In this document: one piece after another, positions 12,105 through 24,612 of the stretch | Position numbering within the stretch: position 1 is the first letter of the stretch | Layout: every line of letters begins with the position of its first letter | Source: Myotis daubentonii | Lineage: Eukaryota > Chordata > Mammalia > Chiroptera > Vespertilionidae | DNA: 64,000 bases | NCBI RefSeq assembly: GCF_963259705.1 | Contig: NC_081841.1 | Span: 119,731,033 to 119,795,032, forward strand | Reading direction: 5' to 3' | The notes under the pieces: model-generated | Database searches by the model: none | What the model was told of the DNA's origin: nothing | The model's input: the letters and a program-made list of their open reading frames with translations, nothing else | Position numbers and translations under genes: made by a program

Positions 12105-13492
12105 CTAGAGGCCCGGTGCACAAAAATTTGTGCACTTGGGGGGGCGGGGGTCCCTCAGCCTGGCCTTTGCCCTCTCGCAGTCTGGGACCCCTTGGGGGAT
12201 GACCACCTGCTGGCTTACGCCCACTCCCCAGGGGATTGGGCCTAAGCTGGCAATCAGACATCCCTCTGGCAGCCCGGAAGCCGTCGGGCATGTCCACTTG
12301 CCAGCGGGAAGGAGGCCTAAGCTGCAGTCTGACATCCTTAGTGCTGCTGAGGAGGCAGGAGAGGCTCCCACGACCAGCACTGTACTGGCAGCCATCAGCC
12401 TGGCTTGTGGCTGAGCAGAGCTCCCCCTGTGGGAGCTCACTGACCACCAGGGGGCAACTCCTGCATTGAGCATCTGCCCCCTGGTGGTCAGTGTGTGTCA
12501 TAATACCCAGTCATTCCCAGTGTTTCTGATGTTAGGGTTAGTTTGCATAATACCCTTTTATTATATAGGATAGAGGCCTGGTGCACAGGTGGGGGCTGGC
12601 TGGTTTGCCCTTCTGGGTTGGAGTCCCCACTGGGGTGCAACTGGGATGCCTGGCTAGCCTGGGTGAGGGGTTGATGGCTGTTTGTAGCTGGTTGGGGTCC
12701 CCACTGGGGTGCCTGGCCAGCCTTCATGAGGGGCTGATAGCTGTGTGCAGGTTGGTCAAGCCACCCCTCCCCAGTGGGGAACCTCACCCCATGGAGGTTT
12801 GGCCAGCCTGGTTGAGGGGCTGATGGCTGTTTTCAGGCTGGCTACACCCCTTTAGGGTGGGGGTCCCCACTAGGTGCTTGGCCAGTCTGGGTGAGGGGCT
12901 GAGGGCCATTTTCAGGCTGGCCAAACCTCCCCAGTGACAGAAGCTCCCAGCCTCTTCTTTTTTTTCTTTCTTTTTCTGGAATTTATTTACTTTCTATAAT
13001 TGAAACTCTGTAACCTGGAGTGGAGCTCAGAGCCGGCCAGGCCTTGGCTTCCTCCATCGCCAGGGGCAACCCAAGGCTCCAGCTCCGTGGTCACATCCAG
13101 CTGAAAGTAGGTATCTGGGGTTTATTTACCTTCTATATTTGAAACTTTGTTGCCTGAGTGGAGCTCAGAGCTGGCCAAGGTGGGTGGGAGGGAAAGCCTC
13201 CTGCTCACTCCAGCTCCGTGGCCACGGCCTGCTGAAAGCAGGTATCTGGGGTTTATTTACCTTTTATAATTGAAACTTTGTTGCTTTCAGTGTAGCTTAG
13301 AGCTGGGCCACGGCAGGCGGGGAACCTTGGCTTCCTCCATCACTGGAGCAAGCAAGCCTCCTGCTCGCTGCAGCTCCGTGGCTGACGGCTGCCATCTTTG
13401 TTGGTGGTTAATTTGCATATCTTGCTGATTAGCCAATGGGAGGGGTAGTGAAGGTATGGTCAATTACCATGTTTGTCTATTATTAGGTAAGA
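12105..13492 (-). mobile_element. Composite Helitron C1 (modules B1 and A)
   Basis: The element starts on the + strand with CTAGAGGCCCGGTGCAC, the reverse of an intact 3' end including the palindrome with arms GTGCAC. It ends at GGTAAGA before T. At 12570/12571 module B1 (with TCCTATATAATAAAAGGG as its 5' end) meets the 3' end of module A, which reads TAGAGGCCTGGTGCAC in reverse. Module A contains about four diverged copies of a 70-80 bp repeat (GGGGTCCCCACTGGGGTGCC core, 12620-12930), then a purine/pyrimidine block and three diverged repeats around GAAAGCAGGTATCTGG. The A 5' end reads AATAATAGAC, as in C2. No transposase is encoded. Confidence 0.88.
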
Positions 13493-13584
13493 TATTTATT
13501 GAGTTACTATGTATGGAGCTCTCGGAATAGAGAGTTTCTTTCCTTCCGTCCCTCCCTTCCTCCCTGTCTCTTTATTACTACTAT

Positions 13585-13628
<44 letters not shown>

Positions 13629-15224
13629 TACACACACACACAAGCACACACACACACACATGTGAGCTGAGCACTTAGTAGGCAGTCCATATCATATGTC
13701 CAGTGGTTGATAGAATTGCATAATTGAGATCCCACATAGGGGAAGAATTTGCGAAACTGTTTTGGGAGGCACATAAGTTCAGATGAAAAAGAAAGAGGAT
13801 AGGAATGTGGTAAGATGGTGGACAAGATTGGATTGGCTTAGAAGTGTGCTGGTGCTGAAACAAATGGAGAGCAAGGTGTAGAAATAACTGACAGTGGGAA
13901 GAAGATAGACATCCAAATCTGTAGCCAGCAGTCCATGGACTAGAACTTTAATTATTTGGTTGGAAAAGAAGTACCTTGGAGTGCAGTCAGGGAAGACCTG
14001 GAAGGATGTGGTCTAGACATAGAAAGGAAATCAAAGGTATAACTATTGTTAGTTGTTAGAAGACAGGAGTAGTTTGTACCTTGATCCCTAACCTGGTACC
14101 AAAGGAAAACATAGTACAGAGATGGGATTTCATCCCAGGGTTGTCTTGGCAACTCCAGAGCTCAGTCCGGGGCCCCCAGGAGAGGGCCTCTATTATGGAT
14201 ATTCTCAAAGCACATGTCATCTCCTGTCTCATCTCTCATGGGAGTTTCATCAGCTCTGAGCCTCCCCTTCAGGAACATGTCATTCAGCCTAAAATCAGAA
14301 AATGTGGTTGCTGACAATAGAGATCCCATTTAGGGTCCAGGAACCCCTTGTGTCTTCTCTCTCAGCTTTACAGCCACAGTGCAGTCAGTTGTACAGTCTG
14401 GCTGTCTCATTGCCAAAAAGTATTCAAGAAATAATGGACCGCTGATACAGCGTGAAAAATTGTGAAAGAGTGGAAATTGTATACTTCAGTTGGTTGTTTG
14501 AGCTACATGATGCTGAACAGCTGGATTTGATTTATTTTTCTTTTTAAAATTCAACTGAGTATATTCCTGGGCCATTTGCTCTTCTTTATCCAGCATGTAG
14601 CTTGTTTTTCCATTATTCCAAGAGCCCTTATTTTGTCATGCCACTTCCATGGCCTCAGAAGTTCTGTGCTGCCTAGTCTCATCTCTGCCCTGGGTATAGA
14701 CTGAAGTCTGTCAGTCAGTAATATTTATGTTACTGACATGAGGCTACCCTTTTGTGTCCCTACTGTACCAATTCCTCCCTAGCCAAAATATATATGAAAT
14801 GAACTATTTCTATTCGCTTGGTTTTGTTTGTTTGTTTGTTTCGAAGCAGGGTTGCCTAGGAAAATTCCATCTTTCAAAAAATACAAATACTTTTAGAGGC
14901 CTAATACATAAATGCAAAGTGAATGGTCTCAAATGTGGGGAGGTGGATCGTGTGCTCTCAGCAACAGATTTCTGTCTCAGGTGATGGTTAGAAAAAAATA
15001 ATTACAAGGAAGATTAGTAAAACCTAGGAAAGCTGAACAGTTTTCTAAAAATGAGGGACTTGGTCCCCTAAAGGAAAGGAGAAAGGGGCCTCTAGGTGGT
15101 CAGTAAGGTCTCAAACAGCATCACAATTTCGCTCATTTTGTAACGTGTGTTTGGTGGAGACAGGCCCTTTACAGCAAAAAGAAAACCAGGTGAGGAGATG
15201 GGACACCTCTGGGTAGCATGCTGT
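13493..15224. other. Mostly unique intronic sequence
   Basis: Apart from the trinucleotide/CA microsatellite, nothing recognisable is present. At 14893-14918 TAGAGGCCTAATACATAAA resembles a worn Helitron 3' end in reverse, but no body follows, so it is not annotated as an element. Confidence 0.5.
13573..13662. repeat. (TAC)n microsatellite followed by (CA)n
   Basis: About 18 TAC/CTA units run to 13628. Two CA runs split by AAG follow. It is likely length-polymorphic and lies just beyond composite Helitron C1. Confidence 0.95.
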
Positions 15225-15650
15225 ATTAGTCACCTAGGACTGCCGCAATAAATAACCATAAACTTCGCTTAAAACAACAGAAAATATGCTCACAGATTTG
15301 GAGGCCAGAAGCCTGAAATCAGGGTGTCAACAGGGACACACTTCCTCCAGAGGCTCTGGAACAGAATTCTTCTTGCCTCTTCCAGATTCTGGTGATGCGA
15401 GTTGGTTTGTGGTCTCATTGCTCCAGTCTCTACCTCCTTCATGTGGCCTTCCTCTCTATCTGTCCCCTCTTCTGTCTCTTGTTAAGACACTTGTCACTGG
15501 ATTTAGGGTCCCTCCAGTTAACCCAGGACTATCTTATCTTGAGATCTTTAATGTTTTCCAAATAGTGTCACATTTGCAGTACTGGAGGTTAGGATTTGAA
15601 CATATTTTTGTGTGTGGCGAGGTGCAGTTCAATCTATTACAAGCACCAAT
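15225..15650 (+). mobile_element. Ancient interspersed repeat, copy 1 (family uncertain)
   Basis: It begins TTAGTCACCTAGGACTGCC and contains CTTAAAACAACAGAAA, TTGGAGGCCAGAAG, CTTGCCTCTTCCAG and ACACTTGTCACTGGATTTAG. This is a widely dispersed mammalian repeat that I recognise but cannot name with certainty; it could be LTR-like. A second copy with the same order of blocks lies at 56441-56840. It is non-coding. Confidence 0.55.
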
Positions 15651-16862
15651 GGACTCATAACTTCAGACACTCAGATTACATGTCCTGACGGTTGATTTCA
15701 AAACTATGCTCATTGTAAATATAGAAGTGAAAATTACTTGAGGCACTGTTTGCCTGTTACATTGTGGGGTGATTTTTCCAGTTTTACTTTCTTCTAACTT
15801 GTAGCATTTTACTCCAGAGACAGGGAGATTAAACTAGAGGTTTTGGTTTGTTCTAAACTGGAGTGGCATGTTGTGATTTCTTGTTTGTCTGGCTGGTTAG
15901 GTTTGTAGGTGGGAGAAAGAACTTCCAGAACTCTAAGGGCTTGTACTGTTCTGAGAAAAATTTTGTTTTGCAACGTACCTGCAAAGGCAATTGGTACAGA
16001 AATCCTCTGAGCTTGATCTAGATAAGGTGGGTTTATTTTCCCTTCTTGATCTGCTCTTTTGTTTTTGCTTTCTCTTAGGAAGATTGAGAACCTATAACCT
16101 AATGAAAGAACGTTCATTTCAATTTTATGAATCAGAAACTTGACATGGCAGTATCCAAGTTGCAATTCCATTTGTGAGAGAAGAATTTCAGCTGTTCCCT
16201 TATAATTGAGTTTGAGGGAAGTTCCAATAGATCAAACAGGCATGTTGGCCATAATATAATGCTATCATTTTCTTTTCAATGTGGCAGCTGTTAATGCTGA
16301 TTTGACTTTCTGCCAAATACTATAGGCAGTCATAAATGCAAATAGGAGCAGCCTCGTGTGTTAGGAAAGGGAAGCAAATGGAATTCTGTTGGAGGAGGTA
16401 CAGGGCTCAGAGCCCCAAGTACCTGCTGGATGCCACTGCTCCTTGCTCCATGGAACATGTCCCCACTATCTTCCCTGGAAACTGACACTTTCCATAGTAG
16501 TGGGAACAACTCTTGGGAAACTGGGAGGCATTCATCAAATTTATTGCCTAATGGCTTTAAAAAGTATGCCTCAATGTTAAGATTTAAATAGAAATATTTC
16601 TTTCCCTAATATATTTTTTAAAATCCCACAAAACCATAAGAATTGTGTCATATGCTTTTATTAGGATTTATTCCTCAGCTTTGACTATGCACTGGAATTG
16701 CTTTTGAGGTCAAAGTTTTACATTCTTTGGAGTTTTATTGTCCATACCTTACAAAATGTTCTATAGGCACCCAAATTTCAAATGGCTTGGTATTGCTCCA
16801 GTTATATCATTCAGACGTGTGGAAGTAATAGTATCTGTTTTCCTTATTTGTTGGACTTATTA
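15651..16862. other. Unique intronic sequence
   Basis: No recognisable element or exon. Open frames here lack homology I can name. Confidence 0.5.
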
Positions 16863-17060
16863 TTTTTAATCTTTATTGTTGAAAATATTACATATGCCTC
16901 CTCCAGCCCACCCCCATCCCCCACCCCAGGCCTTCACCACCCTATTGTTTTAGTACACGGGTTATGCATACATGCATACAAGTCCTTCTGTTGATCTCTT
17001 ATGCCCTTCCCCACCCTCCCCTGCCTTCCTTCTGAAGATTGATGAACTATTCAATGTTTC

Positions 17061-19394
17061 AAGAAACCAAGATGGCAGCATAGGTAAACACTGGAAATTG
17101 CTGCCTCGCACAACCACTTCAAAAATACAACTAAAAGACAAAACGGACATCATCCAGAACCACAGGAAGGCTGGCCGAGTGGAAATTCTACAACTAGAAG
17201 GAAAGAGAAAAGCACAGTGAGACTCAGAGGAGGTGTGGTGTGGAAGTAAAGTGCAGAGGTACGGAGGCGCAAGTGGAAAGTGCTGGCAACTGAGAATGCG
17301 GCTGTCTTTTTCAATCAGGAGGGACACACAAGCTCCCAACTGCTCTGAATGCCAATTCTTGGAGAGTATCTGGGGACCCAGACTCATACGGGGAGAAACT
17401 GGACTGCCTGGCATTGGGCGGAACTTGAGGATGGCTTTCTCTCAGAGGTGCTTGCAGCGATTACCATGGAACAGTGAGAACTGGGACCTTGTAAGGCAGG
17501 ACTGAGGATCAGCCATAGCTGTTTGCTCCACCCAGTTGATTCCCTGAGACCCTGCCCCACCCAAGCTGTGCACAGAGGCTTTTGCCTATGAATGCCCTGG
17601 CCCTTTGCAATCTAAAATTACCTAACTAACTGCAGCTGGGTCAGAGAGACCCAGAACATCCAAAAGAAGGCCCAAGGCCCCACAGCAGCTTGCATTACTT
17701 TACAGCTGAGCCTCCTCTGGGCACCTCCAAACCCCAAACAAGGAAAAGGAATATGCAGATCTCTCCATAGCTCCTGCTGGGTAGCCTCAGGCAGAGGCTA
17801 AATTAGCACCTCCTTAGAGATCCAAGAGCCAGTGTACCCAGTGGTCAGAGTGGGACCACCCAGATTACAATGTTTCAGATCCATAAGGGACACACTCAGG
17901 GGGCAGACTCAGTGAGCACCAAAGCTCCACTGAAGCAAGTCTTACCCCAGAAGTTGTCTCCAGCACAGAAGTTCTCCCACTGCAGACACAGCTGATTCTC
18001 ACAGCCAATTGGTCTGGAGGTTAATTCCTCCCAGTGATACCTACAACAATCAAGGCTTAACTACAACAAGACTGTGCACAAAGCCCACAAAGGGGTGCAC
18101 CAAGAGTGTCCACCTCAGGTAATTGGGGAGGCTGAGCCACTGGGCCTATCAGACACCTAGCACAGAAAGTCACTCTATCAACACAATGAAGCATAAAAAA
18201 TGTGGAGACAAAGAAACAGGTTACAAATGACAGAAATGGAGGAAAGCAAACTACTGGATATAGAGTTCAAAACCATGGTCATAAGGTTTTTCAAGAATTT
18301 CTTAGAAACCGCCGATAAATTTAGTGAGACCCTCGAGGATATGAAAAAGGACGAACTAGAAATTAAACATACACTGACTGAAATAAAAAATATTATACAG
18401 AGACCCAACAGCAGACTAGAGGATCCCAAGAATCAAGTCAAAGATTTGAAATACGAAGAAGCAAAAAACGCCCAACCGGGAGAACAAAAAGAAAAAAGAT
18501 TGCAAAAATATGAAGATAGTGTAAGGAGCCTCTGGGACAACGTCAAGTGTACCAACATCCAAATTATAGGGGTGCCAGAAGAAGAGAGAGAGCAAGATAT
18601 TGAAAACCTATTTGAAGAAATAATGACAGAAAACTTCCCCTACCTGCTGAAAGAAATAGAACTTACAAGTCTAGGATGCTCAGAGAACCCCAAACAAAAG
18701 GAATCCAAAGAGGACCACACCAAGACACATCATAATTAAAATGCCAAGAGCAAAAGATAAAAGAGAGAATATTGAAAGCAGCAAGAGAAAAGCAGTTAGT
18801 TACCTACAAGGGAGTACCCATACGACTGTCAGCTGATTTCTCAATAGAAACTATGCAGGCCAGAAGGGAGTGGCAAGAAATATTCAAAGTGATGAACAGG
18901 AAGAACCTACAACCAAGATTACTTTACCCAGCAAAGCTATCATTCAGAATTGAAGGTCAGATGAAGAGCTTCACAGATAAGAAAAAGCTAAAGGAGTTCA
19001 TCACCACCAAACCAGTATTATATGAAATGCTGAAAGGTATCCTTTAAGAAGAGGAAGAAGAAAAAAAAGGTAAAGATAAAAATTATGAACAACAAATACA
19101 TATCTATCAACAAGTGAATCTAAAAATCAAGTGGATAAATAATTTGATGAACAGAATAAACTGGTGAATATAATAGAATCAGGGGCATAGAAAGGGAGTG
19201 GACTGACAATTCTCAGGAGGGAAAGGGTGTGGGGGGTGAGGGAAGAGACTAGATAAAAATCATACACCTATGGATCAGGACAGTGGGGGGGCGGTAAGGG
19301 CAGAGGGTGGGGTGGGAACCAGGTGGAGTGAAGCTATGGGGGGAAAAAAAGCAACAAATGTAATAATCTGAACAATAAAAATTTAATTAAAAAA
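17061..19394 (+). mobile_element. Full-length HAL1 retrotransposon, 16-bp TSD
   Basis: HAL1 ('half L1') is an L1 relative that carries ORF1 but no ORF2. The element starts AAGAAACCAAGATGGCAGC, has a long 5' UTR of about 1.1 kb and one ORF1-like region (18200-19047). It then passes directly into a 3' UTR ending AACAATAAAAATTTAATTAA. No reverse transcriptase segment exists between ORF1 and the tail. The direct repeat AACTATTCAATGTTTC lies at 17045-17060 and 19395-19410 and splits the 3' UTR of the host L1. Such elements must borrow L1 ORF2p. Confidence 0.93.
18200..19047 (+). pseudogene. HAL1 ORF1 pseudogene (L1 ORF1p-like RNA-binding protein)
   Basis: ORF1p is an RNA-binding trimer that coats retrotransposon RNA. 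The first 180 codons (18200-18739) hold a charged, probably coiled-coil N-terminus and the RRM segment with NIQIIGVPEEER and NLFEEIMTENFPYL. After a frameshift near 18660-18740 the frame resumes (18772-19047) with the C-terminal domain, including ADFSIETMQARREWQEI, YPAKLSF and FTDKKKLKEFITTKP. The stop at 19047 is the normal family end. A single break separates the two pieces, so decay is modest. Confidence 0.9.
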
Positions 19395-19447
19395 AACTAT
19401 TCAATGTTTCTACATCTCTGGATTTATTTTTGTTCATCAGTTCATGT

Positions 19448-19621
19448 CAGAGGTCCTCAAACTTTTTAAACAAGGGGCCAGTTCACTGTCCCTCAGACAT
19501 TCCACACATGTGCACTGTGGGCCTGGGACGAGTCGGCTGCTAAGCAAGACAGGCAGAGGCGGCAAAAACACCTGGCAGGCCAGATAAATGTTTTCGGCAG
19601 GCCGCAGTTTGAGGACCCCTG
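19448..19621. mobile_element. hAT MITE, 174 bp, 8-bp TSD
   Basis: Termini CAGAGGTCCTCAAACT and (reverse of the far end) CAGGGGTCCTCAAACT form inverted repeats differing at one base. GTTCATGT before (19440-19447) and GTTTATGT after (19622-19629) are the 8-bp duplication with one change. The interior is a non-coding deletion derivative. It sits within the 3' region of the antisense L1. Confidence 0.92.
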
Positions 19622-20317
19622 GTTTATGTTGTTCATTATATTCCACAAATGAGTGAAATCATGTGATATTTTTCTTTCTCCGACTGGCTTATTTTGCTTA
19701 GCATAATGCTCTCAAGGTCCATCCATGCTGTTGCAAATGGTAGGAGTTCTTCCTTTTTTACAGCAGAATAGTATTCCATGTGTAGATGTACCATGGTTTT
19801 TTAATCCACTGATCTGCTGATGGGCATTTCGGCTATTTCCAAATCTTAGCTATTTAAATTGTGTTGCTATGAACATAGGTTGCATATATTATTTCTAATT
19901 TCTTAGGATATAATCCTAGAAGTGGGAACACTGGGTCAAATGGGAGTTCCATTTTCAATTTTTTGAGGAAACTCTATACTGTTTTCTGCAGTGATTGCAC
20001 CAGTAGGCATTCTCACCAGCAGTGCACGAGGGTTCCTTTTACTCCACATCCTCATCAACACTTGTTGTTTGTTGATTTATTGATGATAGCCATTCTGATA
20101 GGTGTGAGATGGTATCTCATTGTCATTTTGATTTGTATCTCTCAGATGATTAGTGACTTTGAGCATGTTTTCATATGTCTCTTGGCCTTCCTTATGTCCT
20201 CTTTTGAAAAGTGTCCATTTAGGTCCTTTGCCTACTTTTTGATTGGATTGTTTATTTACCTTTTGTTAAGTTGTATGTGTTCCCCATAAATTTTGGATAT
20301 TAGGCCCTTATTGGATA

Positions 20318-20809
20318 CTAGTGGCCTGATGCACAGATTCATGCACGTTAAAAGGAAATTAATTAGAAGAAAGATTCATGTGGTAATTACACTACTGCAA
20401 AAAATTACATGTCAAAATAGTATGTATAATATAGTATTATAAAATTAAAATACAAAATATTTTAATATTGCTATTTGCTTTTTCTCTGTAATAGAAGTGT
20501 CAGAGATGAAAGAAAATTAGTAAAATGTATATGAAAATAATATATATATATATTCATTAATAAATAAACAATACTCTGTTGATGATGTCACTTTCTTTCA
20601 GCTTCAGATGTGTGTTGTGCCAATAGCTGGTCTTCAGATACATTCTGGCATTGTGTGCAGTTGTCACCAGTGAGACCTTTATTTGTATCATGCATGCACA
20701 AGTCAATGTTTATTTTTAAATTGCCAGCGTGAGTCATAGGTACCAGCTGGTCGGTTGGTCTTACTGTCAGATGAATGTATGTTTGGTCACTTAGCCTTTT
20801 ATATATATA
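20318..20809 (-). mobile_element. Helitron (HeliBat1-like), 492 bp
   Basis: It begins CTAGTGGCCTGATGCACAG with the hairpin arm TTCATGCACG, the reverse of a Helitron 3' end. Read on the minus strand its 5' end is TATATATATAAAAGGC, with the first bases displaced by the next insertion. The body is AT-rich and unlike the other Helitrons here. It is inserted in the ORF2 of the antisense L1 (GGATA before; L1 resumes at 22206). Confidence 0.8.
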
Positions 20810-21961
20810 CTAGAGGCCTGGTGCACAAAAATTTGTGCACTCGGGAGGGGAGGGGGTGGTCCTCAGCCAGGCCTGTGCCCTCTCACAGTATGGGACCCTT
20901 CAGGGGATGACCACCTGCTGGTTTAGGCCCACTCCCCGGGGGATTGGGCCTAAGATGGCAATCAGACATGCCTCTGGCAGCACGGCAGCCCTCGGGGGAT
21001 GTCCACTTGCCAACAGGGAGCAGGCCTAAACTACAGTCGGACATCCTTAGCGCTGCTGAGGAGGCAGGAGAGGCTCCCACCACCACTGCTGTACTGGCAG
21101 CCATCAGCCTGGCTTGTGGCTGAGCAGAGCTCCTCCCATGTGAGAGTGCCCTGACCACCAGAGGGCAGCTCCTGCATTGAGCATCTGCCCCCTGGTGGTC
21201 AGTGTGTGTCATAGTGACCAGTCATTCCCAGTCCTTCTGCTGTTAGGGTCAGTTTGCATATTACCCTTTTACTATATAGGATAGAGGCCTGGTGCATGGG
21301 TGGGGGCTGGCCGGTTTGCCCTGAAGGGTGTCCTGGATCAGGGTGGGGGTCCCGCTTGGGTGCCTGGCCAGCCTGGATGAGGGGATGATGGCTGTTTGCA
21401 GCTGGTATACCCCCTTCGACGTAGGGTCCCCACTGGGGTGCCTGGCCAGCCTGGGTAAGGGGCTGAGGGCTGCTTTCAGGCTGATGGGTGACTGAAGCTC
21501 CCAACCTATCCTTTCTTTCTTTATTTTTTTTAATTCTGGGATTTATTTACCTTCTATGGCTGTCACTGGAACTGAGAGCCAGCTTTAGCTCTGAGGCTCA
21601 GCTCCAGCTCTGAGACCTCGGCTGCTGAAAGCAGGTATCTGGGTTTGTTTGGCTTCTATAATTGAAACACTGTTGCAGCTCCAGCTCTGAGGCCTGGCTG
21701 GCTGAAAGCAGTTTTGTGGGGTTTGTTTAGCTTCTATCATTGCAACATTGTTTCTTATAAGCAGCTCAGAGGCCGGCAGCGGCCGGCGGGGAACCTTGGC
21801 TTTCTCCATCACTGGAGCAAGCAAGCCTCCTGTTTGCCTCAGCTGCCTGGCTGTCGGCTGCCATCTTGGTTGGCAGTTAATTTGCATATCACCCTGAGTA
21901 GCCATTGGGAAGCGTTTCAGAGGGATGTTTAATTACCATGTTTGTCTATTATTAGATAGGA
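20810..21961 (-). mobile_element. Composite Helitron C2 (modules B1 and A)
   Basis: The outer 3' end is CTAGAGGCCTGGTGCAC with an intact palindrome. The module junction lies at 21281/21282 (ATAGGA then TAGAGGCCTGGTGCAT), where the A terminus lacks the upstream hairpin arm. Module A ends at ATAGGA (21961), giving TCCTATCTAATAATAGAC as the true 5' end. B1 and the A 5' variant match C1. It directly abuts two other Helitrons. Confidence 0.9.
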
Positions 21962-22205
21962 CTAGAGGCCTGATGCACAAAGATTCATGTAAGAATGGGC
22001 CTTCTTTTCCCTGGCTGCCTGCACCGCCTTCGTTCCGGCCAGAGCAACCTTTCTGCCTTCCCCCCCACCTCACCCGGGCCGCTCAGTGACTGTGTATCCA
22101 AATTAACCTGCCATCTTTGAGTAAATTAGCATACTCACACCTGATTGGCTAATGGGTGTCACAAAGGTAAGGTCAATTTGCATCGTTCTCTCTTATTAGT
22201 GTAGA
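21962..22205 (-). mobile_element. Helitron, 244 bp, third in a row
   Basis: CTAGAGGCCTGATGCAC begins at the base after composite C2. The 5' end in reverse is TCTACACTAATAAGAGAG at 22205, followed by T. The interior includes a short GC-rich block and then AT-rich sequence. It closes the row, and L1 ORF2 sequence resumes at GTAACATTAGCAAATATG. Confidence 0.88.
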
Positions 22206-24612
22206 TAGGTAACATTAGCAAATATGTTCTCCCAGGCAGTGGGATTTCTTGTTGTTTTGTTAATGATTTTATTTGCTGTGCAGAAGCTTTTTATTTTGAT
22301 ACAGTCCCATTTGTTTATTTTCCCCTTAGCTTCCATTGCCCTAGGTCCTAGGAGCTGTGTCGGTAAAGAATTGCTACGACATATCTCTGTTATTTTGCTG
22401 CTTATGGATTCTTGTAAGATTTTTATGGTTTCCCATCTTATGTTTAAGTAAGTCCTTTATCCTCTTTGTGCTTATTTTTGTGTATGGTTTAAGTTGCTGT
22501 TCAAGTTTCATTTTTTTGAATGCATCTGATCAATATTCCCAACACTGTCTTGAGTCCAGGGTAAGCTCTTGCCTCCTTTGTCAAATATTAATTGAGCATA
22601 ATGGCTTGGGTCAATTTTTGGATACTCTGCTCTGTTCCATTGGTCTGTATGTCTGTTCTTGTGCCAGTATCAGGCAGTTTTGAGAACAGTGGCTTTGTAG
22701 TATAGCTTAATATCTGGTATTGAGATCCCCCAACTTTGTTTTTCTTTCTCAAGATTGCTGTGGCTATTTGTGGTATTTTTTTATTCCAGACGAATTTTTG
22801 GAGAGTTTGTTCTAGGTCTGTAAAATAGGCTGTTGATATTTTAATGGGAATTGCAGTGAATCTATAGATTGCTTTGGGTAGTGTGGAAATTTTAATGATG
22901 TTGATTCTACCAATCCATGACCATGGTATATTCTTCCATCTGTTTATGTCTTCCTCTATCTCTTTTTTCAATATCCAGTAGTTTTCTGAGTACAGGTATT
23001 TTACCTCCTTAGTTAAGTTTCTTCCTACGTATCTTACTTTTTTTGTTGCAATAGTAAATGAAATTTTTTGTTTGTTTGTTTGTATCTCTTTCTGTGAGTT
23101 CATTATTGGTGTATAAAAAAGCCATAGGTTTCTGGGTGTTAATTTTGCATCCTGCTACATTGCTGAATTCATTTATTAAATATAGTAGTTTTTTTGATGG
23201 AGTCTTTAGGGTTTTTTACATGCAATATCATGTCATCTCCAAATTATGACAGTTTTACTTCTTCATTGCCAATTTGGATGCCTTTTATTTCTTCTTCTTG
23301 TCTGATCACTGTGGCTGGAACTTCTGGTACTATTTTGAACAGATGTGTGAGAGTGGGCATCCTTTCTGATTCCTGTTCTTAGGGGAAATGGTTTTAGTTT
23401 TTGCCCACTGAGTATGATGTTGACTGTAGATTTGTCATATAAGACTTTTATTATGTTGAGGTATGATCCCTCTATTCTTACTTTGCTGAGTTTTTATTAA
23501 GAAAGGGTGTTGGATTTTTTCAAAAGATTTTTCTGCATCAATTGTTAAGATTATGCAATTTTTATCTCTCAATTTGTTTATATGATGTATCATGTTTATT
23601 GATTTGTGGATATTGTACCATCCTTGCATCACCAGAATAAATCCCACTTGGTCATGGTGTATGATCACTCTAATGTAATGCCTAGTCCAATTTGCTAGGA
23701 TTTTCTTGAAGATCTTAGCATCTATGTTCTTCAGAGATATTGCCCTGTAATTCTCTTAATTTGTAGTGTCTTTATATGGTTTTGGGATTATGGTAATGAT
23801 GGCTTCATAGAAACAGTTTGGAAGTGTTCCTTCCTCTTGAAATTCTTGGAATAGTCTGAGGAGGATAGATTTTAATTCTTCTTTGAATATTTAGTAAAAC
23901 TGCCATGTGAAGCCATCTGGTCCAGGCCTTTTCTTTGCTTGAAGTTTTATGATTATTGCTTCAATTTCCTCTATAGTTATCAGCCTATTCAGATTTTTTT
24001 TTTCTTGATTTAGTTTTGGGAGGTCATATTTTTCTCAGAATAAGTCAATTTCTTCTATAGTTGAGCAGTTTGTTGGAATAGAGTTGTTCAAAGTATTTTT
24101 TTACAATTCTTTGTATTTCTCTGTTGTATGTTGTTATTTCACCTCTTTCATTTTTTATTTTATTTATTTGGGTCCTCTTTCTTTGCTTCTTGGTTAGCCT
24201 GGCTATAAGTCCATCAGACTTGTTTATCCATTCAAAGAACCCACTCTTGATTGTATTGATCTTTTGTATTGTTTTTTTTTTTGTCTCTGTCATTTATTTC
24301 CACTCTGATCTTTATTATTATTTCCTTCCTTCTGCTTACTCTGGGCTTTTCCTGTTGCTCTCTTTCTAATTGTTTAAGTTGTAGGTTTAGATAATTTATT
24401 ACTAGTTTTTCCTTTTTTGGAAGGTGGCCTGTAATGCTTCCCTCTCAGGACTATTTTCACCTTGTCCCACAGATTTTGGATTGCTGTGTTTTCATTGTCA
24501 TTTGTTTACAGGCTTCTTTTTATTTCTTCTTTGATCTCTTTGGTAACAAAATCATTGTTTAATAACATGCTATTTAGCCTCCATGTTTTGAATATTTATT
24601 ATTGTTTTTATT
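22206..24612 (-). pseudogene. L1 ORF2 pseudogene, middle segment of the interrupted L1
   Basis: On the minus strand the reverse-transcriptase and connector region is readable. There are pieces such as INGQKL-like, [10 protein letters not shown] and IQHPFLIKT (23435-23668), and [21 protein letters not shown] sequence in 22588-23103. At least six frame breaks exist. The segment is joined upstream to 19622-20317 when the three Helitrons are removed. Confidence 0.88.

Noticed and set aside
14893..14984. Another Helitron, from TAGAGGCCTAATACATAAATG
   Set aside because: Only about 25 bp match a reversed 3' end and no body or 5' end follows. It could be chance or a remnant.
15225..15650. Naming the repeat pair (with 56441-56840) as a specific LTR or DNA family
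   Set aside because: I recognise the sequence as a dispersed mammalian repeat but cannot recall its family with certainty, so only the shared blocks are reported.
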